Source of the DNA: Allodiplogaster sudhausi
Taxonomy: Eukaryota; Nematoda; Chromadorea; Rhabditida; Diplogasteridae
Length of the DNA stretch: 64,000 nucleotides
Reading direction: 5' to 3'
NCBI GenBank assembly: GCA_945643635.1
Contig: CALZFC010000267.1
Location: 682,001 to 746,000, forward strand
Part shown: piece after piece, positions 56,736 to 64,000 of the stretch
How the letters are laid out: every line of letters starts with the position of its first letter
Position numbering within the stretch: the stretch's first letter is position 1
The notes under the pieces: generated by a model
Databases searched by the model: none
What the model was told of the DNA's origin: nothing
The model's input: the letters and a program-made list of their open reading frames with translations, nothing else
Made by a program: the position numbers and the translations under genes

Positions 56736-58014
56736 CTGAAAAAGATGGAGTAATAAAATAAAGTGAAAAAATCACTTTCGACTTTAAAGTACACGACGAA
56801 GGGAAAAAAGTATCTGACAAAACCAAGTTTCAATTAGTGCAAAACTCTCAACTGGAAGAACGGTGATTTGGGGCCCGCTACAAAATTTCAGATTTGAAAC
56901 GTATGTGTATCTAACCTCTCTCAATTTCTTTATCTAACGCCTGTATCTCTCATCCCTTGGTGACAATGGGGTGCTAAATGGGCAGGACGAGCATAGACTG
57001 CCTCTTCTTCCCACACGTTGACACTCCATGCTTGGATTTGAGATTTCACCGGGCGCATCGACAAAGACGTTTTCAACCGTATTCAAAGCACAAATGCAAA
57101 TTTTTGGTTAAATACTGACTTTCGAAAAGCGGGACCACATCGTATCGATCTTTTAGGCCAAACTTGATCATATGGGAACATATACAAAGAAGTGATTAAT
57201 TCGTCGGATACTTCCTTTAAATGCAATCTCACGAAAAGGCAAGAGCCGGTGATCAAAATTAGAACAAATTAGGGTACCGTATTCCGTCTGGCGTTCACTC
57301 CAAGGCCAATACTGCTGCCCATGTCAGTCATCTCTCAACTGATCGCGTCAGCCGCAGTTCAACAAATGTATATCGAATATCGCACACAACAAACTGGGTT
57401 AAATGACCACATGGGAAGGTTCGAGAAATGCATTTTGTTTCACTAAAACGTGGTGTGCCATACAATCTTTCTCACCAAGCCACATTTTTCAACTGTCATA
57501 TTAAAGTAAATAAATTCATGTTCAATTGCAAATGAATAGGAATAAACAACAGTTGAATTTCGGTAACGCTTTCGTCTTCAGAAGAGAACAAGCTCATTTT
57601 AGCTATCTCTCTGTCTCAAACGCCTCCACCCATCGAATTGTCACACATAAAAATTAGTCTACAATTAAATTAAAAATATTTTTCTTTCAGTTTAGAAACA
57701 TGTCTACAAACTGATTAGTGATTCCAGAAAACTGCGCTTTCAAACAATTTTATCCGTTCCAAACATACTAAATTGATAGTTTACACTAAACAATGTCGTG
57801 GAAAGAAAATGGAAAAAAAACCCACACACGCACACTGACAAAATTATGTACAACAGAGAAAACATTTACACTCCGTGTTCTCTCATGAATAATTTGTTAA
57901 TTTACTATACCATAGGTTAACAACCTCCTTACAAACAATACCCTAGCCAAGCCCCCTTCCCCACTAGAATACCGTAACCTGCCCCCCTCAGAAATACCGT
58001 AACCGTCTAATCCG
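56736..58014. other. Intron of the minus NUP58-like copy
   Basis: Lies between the FG exons and the coiled-coil exons. I see no further exon. ATACCGTAACC occurs twice near 57969-58002, just before the hairpin. Confidence 0.45.
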
Positions 58015-58092
58015 CCTGGGACTTCATGTTTGTTGCCTCCTTGATTCCAGTGGGGAAGGGAATCAAGGAGGGAACAGAAATGAAGTCCCAGG
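58015..58092. ncRNA. Candidate microRNA precursor hairpin
   Basis: The left arm is CCTGGGACTTCAT, then a 7-8 base segment, then CCTCCTTGATTCC. The right arm is GGAATCAAGGAGG, then GAACAGAA, then ATGAAGTCCCAGG. The two 13-base blocks pair perfectly, and the middle segment pairs with two mismatches and one G-U. About 34 base pairs therefore close an 8-10 base loop. Length, stem continuity and loop size fit an animal pre-miRNA. It lies in a large intron of the NUP58-like gene and could be made from either strand. A tiny MITE is the main alternative. Expression cannot be judged from sequence. Confidence 0.5.
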
Positions 58093-58193
58093 CTTCCCTT
58101 GCCATTTCGATTGCGGTTCTAGCCCTTGTTAGCGTCTTCCTCCATCTTCAGTGGCATTGGTGCTTGGAGATCTCCAAAAGGAAGCATTCATAA
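58080..58193 (+). CDS. Possible 37-residue signal-peptide-like micro-ORF
   Basis: ATG..TAA encodes MKSQASLAISIAVLALVSVF followed by a short tail with WHW and basic residues. The first 22 residues would make a good signal peptide or membrane anchor. It starts inside the right arm of the hairpin at 58015-58092. No promoter or homologue is known to me, so this may be chance. Confidence 0.2.
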   Translation: MKSQASLAISIAVLALVSVFLHLQWHWCLEISKRKHS

Positions 58194-58703
58194 ATATTAA
58201 ATAAATATTACCAACGTGTAAATTAATAATAACTAATTAATATATTACTATATATAATGCTAATCCTTTCGATTCTTTTCAAATTCTCGCAAATGCTAAC
58301 CATAAGAAACATTGTATTATCGGGATAGGGAAATAAAGCATAATGAAATAGAATAAAGTGAGATGTGGTCGAAAAAGTAAGATATAGACAGAAACAGCGA
58401 GAGTATACATTTGAGGTTATCTTCTTTTTGTGTTCCAAATATAAAATGTGCCTTTACGGTATGTGTACAGTAAACGTTGTCAAAACTTGACAAAAATTTG
58501 TTCCCGATAACAAGGAAAAAGTTGAAGAAGAAGTTTAAGAAGAGTTCTCGATTGGATAATGGAATACCTGGATAAGAGCATGGATACTCTGGACACCACT
58601 CGAGGGGGCTGCCGTGGTCGTGACAGGATTGCCAAACAAAGGTTTGGCGCCGAAGAAAGGTGACGCCGCGCTAAAGCTAGTGGACGTGGCGGCTGAAAGA
58701 ACA

Positions 58704-58707
58704 GCAC

Positions 58708-58741
<34 letters not shown>

Positions 58742-58860
58742 ATTATTAATATTATTAGTATTATTAATATTATTAGTATTATTAATATTAATACTATTAC
58801 TATTATTATTGTTTTTATTATTATTATCATTTTTATTATTTTTTTATTATTATTATGCGC
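58704..58860. repeat. TTA/ATT trinucleotide microsatellite
   Basis: (TTA)n with TTAATA variants, in the intron just upstream (gene sense) of the third FG exon of the minus NUP58-like copy. Poly-Leu and poly-Ile frames here are artefacts. Confidence 0.95.
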
Positions 58861-59284
58861 ATAATTAAAAGTTTATTCAATTTATGTCATCATCATTTCG
58901 TTGCGGAAACTGAACAAAGGAAAAATATTATAATTCAATTTATGCTAATATGATCCTTTACTCAAAATATTGTTAGATCAGTTTTAAAAGTTATATATGT
59001 TAATAGTGAGTAAATAAAATTAATCTAAAAATAATAAGAATAAAATATAGCCACACATAAGCTTTCAAAGAGTCCTCCGGTGGTGGCGGTCGAGCTAATG
59101 AATGAGGGCACGGTGAAGGTGGTGGGCGCGGCGCCAAAGAGACCCGTACTTGGCCCGAAGAGAGAGGGCTTCGCACTGCAAATCAGATGTTTATTTATTT
59201 TTTTTTAATCTTATTTTTTTATGCCGACGTGGACGCGGACGCTCCAAACGACAATGAAGTGGAGACTGGTTCGGCGCCGAACAT

Positions 59285-59983
59285 ACTTTGGCTTCTCCTT
59301 AATATTAGCCTAAGACAAGCAGAATACAACGCAATTTATCCAAATGCGAAAAACTGTACTGAAACAACAAAGAAACAAAAAATCATATCTCGATGAAATT
59401 CATGTGGAATGTTTTCCGCGTGCACTGGTGTTCTCAAAATGTACTAGCCGATCGACGAAAACGATGCACCTAATAACGTGAATTACACTAGTGAACTTTT
59501 ACCGATACCACACGCTCGGTTCTTCCATTCTATCCATATCACTCTCTCTCTTGTCTCTTTTGCTTCTCTCTCTCTCTCTCTCTCTCTCCCAGACCGAGAG
59601 TTTCGAGCGTCGCTCGCACATCGCGGGCGTGCGTCGACCAGAAGAGGAGAACGCTCATCATCGCCAGCTCACTCATGTCCACTTTTTCAAACATTTAATG
59701 ACCAACGGTCATTAGACGAAAATCAATTGGACATCTCTTCACTTCTTACTTCTTCGCTGTGCGCGTCTTCTTTCTCCCACGAGGAGATTTTGCAGTTTTG
59801 CAGATGCTCCTCACCGAGGGAAGACGCAGTCAAAGATAGATAGAGAAAGAGAGAGAGAGAGAGAGATAGAGAGAGAGAGAGTAGAGAGGGAAAGAAAGAG
59901 AGAGTAGAGAGAGAGTAGAGAGAGAAAGAAGGAGAGATAATGGGGATAGGCGATAACATATGTGTATGAAGAGAGAGAACAAG

Positions 59984-60037
<54 letters not shown>

Positions 60038-60465
60038 GAGATCAGATGGTCACAGAATCAGAGAGATGAGAGAGAAACCGAAAGAGAGCTCGCAGAAAAG
60101 AATGTCTTAGAGATGAAATGTCTAGCCTCGAATGTCCAGTGAAATGTCGAACCTAAGACATTAGATGTCTTGCTAGGCGATATCTAATCGCACAAGACTT
60201 CAATGTCTAGAAATTTCTCGGACCGTGAATATTTTGAATGTCTAACATTGTTTGTTTTGGTCGTTGCAAAAATATTCAAAAGGATATTGAGAGAGAGAGA
60301 GAGAAATATAAATAAAGAGAGAAACGGTCAGGAGAAACGGGAGACTCAAGTGACGAAGGATCACTTGCATCGGGTGCACCTGGAATCCCTTGATCTCACC
60401 TAGATTCTCGTTCTCTATTCTCTCGCTCACTCTCTCTTCCTATCTCGCGCTCTCTCTCTCCTCTT

Positions 60466-60505
<40 letters not shown>

Positions 60506-60660
60506 ATCTTCGGTCGTGGTCAATTATGAAGTGCTAAAGTTACATCTTACCTCAGGCACTATGCAAATGCCATTTGGACCGATTAGCAGGAGGAATTAAT
60601 TGGCTATTAACTGCGACTTATGCAGCATATGCGGAATGCGCTGGAACATTTGTCATTCGC
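59285..60660. other. Region between the two NUP58-like copies
   Basis: Holds CT runs (59560-59590 and about 60420-60500) and GA runs (59845-60040 and 60288-60325). In 60090-60250 there are repeated AATGTCTAG-like words (AATGTCTTAG, AAATGTCTAG, GATGTCTTGCTAG). No exon can be supported. Confidence 0.5.
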
Positions 60661-61023
60661 ATCGACTTGGTTCGGTTCGTCTCGACATGGATTCTCCGCT
60701 GCATTCTCTGCCGTTCACATTTGAGCATTTTATGGTTAGCTCACTTTCCTCTTCTCCTTTCTGTGTCTTTCTTTTTCTCTCTTTCTCTCTCTCTCTTTCT
60801 CTCACTCTCTCTCAATCTCCTTGACACTCTCTGCTTCTCGTCTTTCTATTTGCTCCCCGTTTGGACTCTTCATGTTTTATATCCCCTTGCCTATTAATTT
60901 ATTTATCGTACATGAAATAAGATATTTCAATGTGACCAGCATAAGTGGTGTTGTGGGGCTCACATATGCTTTTTAATGAAGAGTATTCTCCCGTGAGAAT
61001 GATGATAATCATGGGAAAATCAG

Positions 61024-62537
61024 AGCCACAATGAAAGCGAATATATAGCCCCCCGCTCCTTGCAGAAGCTGCTACTCAGCCTGCAAGGACGCATCTCCAA
61101 AATTGAGAAGCGCATCGAGACGCGTTGCCGATGCGTCGCGGCTGAGACCGCAAAGGTGGCCGGTCAGGTGCGGCGGATGGCGGAAGTTGTGGGGAAGCAT
61201 GGTTGGAGTTTTTTTTCTATTTTGCTTTCCCGAATTCGCATAATTATTTTTTACTTTTAATATCCGATTTGATCTCTCTCATCTTCTCTCTCTCTCTCTC
61301 TCTCTCCCCTTGCTTTCATGCTTTCTACAACTTTCCTTCCCTATGTCCAAATATTTTAAAATAAAATAAAGTGATAAATTATGAGCAGAAATTTTGCACT
61401 AGTAATTAACTTTCATTTTGTAGATGACCAGTTGCAAGCCCTCGTGCGAGAGCATCGATATCGATCTCCGCCGCATTCTGGACCGGTCGAGTCCACTTTC
61501 CAATCGATGTCGCACTACCAGTCGCCACCGCCACCTTTACCCAGAAGGCAGAAATCGCGCTCGAGATCGAGGAGCAGAGGGAGCGCAACTGGGGTTATAT
61601 ATACATATTTGCATATATATATATATATACATATATTATATTTATATATTTCTTTAACAATGAAATCAATTTTAAAATAATTGATATATTTATGTATTTT
61701 AGAATGGACGAGCAAGCGGCGACCGCCTGGATCTTGGCGCTCTTGAACGACAAATGCTGCCGGTGCTGAGAAGAATGGTAGATGATGCCATTGCGGAGGT
61801 TAGCAGGACAGACTAAGATAAAAGGAACTTTTTTTACACTTCACTTCATTACGGAATTGCAAGTTCATTATATAAGAAATGAAGCAGAAAATGAAATCAT
61901 GGAAATAAAACCGCGTGGATTGGACCCTTTGGAGTAGTTGATTAAGAATGTATTGAAAAATTGCAAATATTGCAAAAGTGCGTGTCCAACAGGAGAAAAG
62001 GGCAGCTTAACATTGTTTTTTGTCGTTTTTCCGTCAAAAAGTATTATTTAAATACAAAAAGAAAATAATATTAATAAAGTTGATATGTCCACTTTCAGAA
62101 AGCCGAGGAGCTCGTGTCTGTCCGCTCGAGATCTCGCACTCCGCCTCTCGCTCACGGGCGATATCGATCGACGTATGCTTATGCTTCTTCTTATTTTTTT
62201 TCAAATAAAATTTTTATCATTCTAAAATTATTAAATAAATATAAAAACATTGACAGCATTTTCTTGCTGAGAGGATCTGTTTCCTCCAGTGGTTGGTTGG
62301 ATGGTTGGCAAAAACAATGTTTTAAAGCAGAAGCAAGAGCTTGAATTCAAGTGAAAAGTTTGATGTAAACAAAACATGTAAGCGTGGCACTTTTGGAACG
62401 TTTTCTTCAAAATCGATTTCAGAGCAAACCCACCGACACGGACGACTCCGACACGAAGACGGCCGATTGGGGAGAGGGAGGATCGATATGATAAAGAGGA
62501 TGACAAGGACAAGACAGCTTCAGCAGCAGACTGTTAG
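61024..62537 (+). CDS. NUP58: NUP58-like nucleoporin, plus copy (3' half, intact)
   Basis: Exons are 61024-61201 (SEYIAPRSLQKLLLSLQGRI.., coiled coil), 61424-61593 (DDQLQALVREHRYRSPP..KSRSRSRSRGSATG), 61703-61798 (NGRASGDRLDLGALERQMLP..), 62099-62172 (KAEELVSVRSRSRTPP..) and 62423-62537 (NPPTRTTPTRR..KTASAADC, stop TAG). Splice phases agree throughout (1, 0, 0, 2) and the reading frame is open. It is a close inverted copy of the minus gene 54604-56529. A possible upstream exon ends at 60734 (..FTFEHFM before GTTAGC). No FG exons were found upstream, so this copy is either 5'-truncated or has lost recognisable FG repeats. The Arg/Ser-rich tail differs from the FG-rich end of vertebrate NUP58. 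Confidence 0.65.
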
Positions 62538-62600
62538 AGGAGAGAGAGAGCGAGAGATAGAGAGAGTCGAGAGATAGAGAGGAGAGAGAGAAGGAATGGG

Positions 62601-62642
<42 letters not shown>

Positions 62643-62645
62643 GGT
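62538..62645. repeat. GA microsatellite
   Basis: GAGAGA-rich tract immediately after the stop codon of the plus NUP58-like copy. It mirrors the CT tract after the minus copy (54478-54604). Confidence 0.9.
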
Positions 62646-62958
62646 AGACAGTTTTGTTTGATTTCATCTTAAAAGCAAATAAGAAATTGTTTTATATGCG
62701 ACTTAAAGGAGAAAAAATTCATTCTCAGCTAGCACAAAAGTGAAGAACTAGAGATCAATTTGTAGACTAATTGTGAGGCTGTACATGCAATGAATGCAGC
62801 ATGCTTGTTTAGGATATTGAAATGAGAAGATAGTAAAGAGCCTAATTCAAGTGTCAAGCAATTTTTTTTTTTGAAATTATGCGATTAATGTATTGTTTTT
62901 TCTCTAAATTTTCTTTTAACCATTTTAAATGAATTAAAAAGATGGTATCTTTCTATAG

Positions 62959-63571
62959 TTGCCGGATCGAGTTCGCGACAGCAGCGTCAACGTTACAATG
63001 TAAGCATATTTTTATCCATTTAAAAGGTTTCTTTCTAATTGTAAACAAAATGTTATTAACCTATACATACTTATATCTTACAATAAAAGAGAAAAATCAT
63101 TTTATTCATATGCTAAATGAGAACTGCTAGACAAACGAGATGAATTGTTGGAATCTTGCAGAGTATTTAATAATATCTGAAAAATGAGCTCAAAGTTATT
63201 TAAAAAATTATTTCAGGAAATCTATGCAGAAGAAGAAGAGCAGCAGGCCAGCAATGGATTTGGCGGCAGAACGCTTGGAGAGCGCGGGTACTGTATCCAT
63301 GAGAAGAGGTACGGTACCCATGAGAGGGGGTACGGTACCCATGGGAAGGGGTACGGTACCCATGGGAAGGGGTACGGTCTTCATGAGAAGGGTATGGTAC
63401 CCACTAAAAGGGTCACTTTTCGGATATAAGATTGAAAGTTGTTTTGTCATTTGTTTCATTTATTTTTTGTCGAAATCCACCCAAAGCCGCCTTTTTTACA
63501 ACTGCGCCTTTAGTTCGCTACACATTGATGTTTACTTGTCAGGTTCTTTGTTGGATATGTGTGACTCGTGA
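62959..63571 (+). CDS. Unknown two-exon fragment with 7-residue repeats
   Basis: A 41-base exon (62959-62999, LPDRVRDSSVNVT; TATAG acceptor, GTAAGC donor) joins in phase 2 to 63217 onward, which reads KSMQKKKSSRPAMDLAAERL and then repeats of RRGTVPM / GRGTVPM from a 21-base DNA unit. The frame stays open to 63571. The same second exon, without the expanded repeats, is at 38160-38271, and only this frame is conserved between the two. The end of the protein past the repeats is doubtful, because its composition resembles non-coding AT-rich DNA. No family is recognised. Confidence 0.4.
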
Positions 63572-63860
63572 TGTCCTCTTCTTAATTTCAACTAATTCTA
63601 GTTGATTCCTATTTCGATTCCGAATTAGAATGGAAATAAAATTTAATCTTATCCTATTCTAGTTGGCCCGAACTGCTCTGAAACAAGTATATCCTATTAG
63701 TACGTACACGGCGTGATAACTAAGATTACTGACATGATTCCTTCTTAAGTTCAAAATCACAGGGAAGGAGGAAACAGGTGGAAGAGTGAAATGAAATTAA
63801 CAATGAAACAAGGATGATTAAAAAACTGAGCTCGAAAAATCGGGTATACGAACCGATTAA
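63114..63860 (+). repeat. Segment shared with 38048-38730
   Basis: Collinear with the 38-kb block from AAATGAGAACT to the AAAAATCG stretch. The last 140 bases of the window (63861-64000) hold nothing I recognise. Confidence 0.7.
63300..63417. repeat. 21-base tandem repeats
   Basis: Five units of GGTACGGTACCCATG(R)GA(R)GG follow one another, the third and fourth identical. The paralogous site (38220-38270) has only two or three diverged units. GGTACGGTACC is itself partly palindromic (GGTACC). Confidence 0.95.
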
Positions 63861-64000
63861 AAGGATGTTGTACAAACATTTTAGTAACACTTGGGTTAAT
63901 TACTCAAATTTTTTTTATTTAATTTACATAGTTTCCTAAACAAGTAAATACAACTAGTTTTTCTTCACAAATCAAGTTCCAGTGCTGTCGATCGCCGTTT

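Larger units (their letters stand above)
54604..59284 (-). pseudogene. NUP58: NUP58-like FG nucleoporin gene, minus copy, with internal TGA
   Basis: Exons on the minus strand are 59229-59284 (start MFGAEPVSTSLSFGASAST), 59057-59175 (KPSLFGPSTGLFGAAP..), 58568-58692 (SPFFGAKPLFGNPV.., GTATTC donor), 56673-56735 (EDNKKTAQETENDLTSHEVLM), 56352-56529 (SEYIAPRPMQKLLLSLQGRI.., coiled coil), 55974-56128 (Pro/Arg-rich), 55029-55108 and 54604-54739 (..HYDEEEEEEPVAREA, stop TAG). All joins are in phase. FG repeats followed by an EY.AP motif and helices match NUP58 of the central-channel NUP62-NUP58-NUP54 complex. An in-frame TGA lies at 56001-56003, where the plus copy has AGA, and the 96-base exon of the plus copy (61703-61798) is missing. 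If transcribed, it would lose the tail. Confidence 0.7.

Noticed and set aside
58480..58868. Poly-Ile and poly-Leu frames resembling membrane segments
   Set aside because: They are translations of the TTA/ATT microsatellite.
1..64000. CRISPR arrays, rRNA genes, bacterial operons
   Set aside because: Repeats here are microsatellites, minisatellites or transposon ends. No spaced direct-repeat array or rRNA-like sequence was seen. tRNA genes were not searched exhaustively.

Overview
The window is invertebrate animal DNA. Genes are split by short introns (roughly 70-100 bases, GT..AG) into small exons, intergenic DNA is AT-rich, CT/GA microsatellites are frequent, and there are remnants of LTR retrotransposons (two Ty3/gypsy, one BEL/Pao) plus several small inverted-repeat DNA elements. 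The gag type would suit a nematode or a chelicerate, but I cannot name the organism. There are no bacterial operons, CRISPR arrays or rRNA genes. All gene calls were made by reading exons and splice sites by eye.

Layout. (1) 1-38 kb is a patchwork of segmental duplications built around DCAF1 (VprBP/Mahjong), the substrate receptor of a CUL4-DDB1 ubiquitin ligase. Copy A lies on + (about 3.4-8.0 kb), copy B on - (18.8-13.7 kb), copy C on + (21.9-28.2 kb), and fragment D on + (37.8-38.05 kb). B and C form an inverted pair around a palindromic element (19.76-20.82 kb). The 5' flanks of A and D (1-3.5 kb and 34.7-37.9 kb) are a second duplication. A, B and C keep the family's intron positions, so they are DNA duplicates and not retrocopies. 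Each carries its own damage, and only B keeps one WDxR (DDB1-binding) motif. A kelch-repeat gene on - is also present twice: 8.46-12.06 kb, split by a 2.19-kb insertion, and 31.8-33.9 kb, unsplit. Between them lies a well supported gene for a secreted, probably GPI-anchored protein (29.33-30.05 kb, -).

(2) 39-46.5 kb on - holds exons of a coiled-coil protein whose N-terminal part resembles the centriole protein SAS-6. One coiled-coil exon is tandemly duplicated. A gypsy element lacking reverse transcriptase (41.1-43.9 kb) lies between the 5' and 3' exon groups.

(3) 47.8-50.7 kb holds a BEL/Pao integrase remnant (-) and a decayed gypsy element (+). 50.7-54 kb is mostly non-coding, with a GC-rich hairpin pair and a TTAA-flanked MITE.

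(4) 54.6-62.5 kb holds two oppositely oriented copies of a NUP58-like nucleoporin gene. The - copy has FG exons, a coiled coil and a basic tail but carries an internal TGA. The + copy has an open 3' half with an Arg/Ser-rich tail. A 78-base near-perfect hairpin resembling a microRNA precursor lies in the large intron of the - copy.

(5) 62.9-63.9 kb repeats a segment also found at 38.05-38.7 kb. Its exon has gained 21-bp tandem repeats.

The genes do not form a pathway. What links them is a history of repeated local duplication, inversion and transposon insertion. Several insertions can be proven here because the unoccupied site survives in the sister copy.
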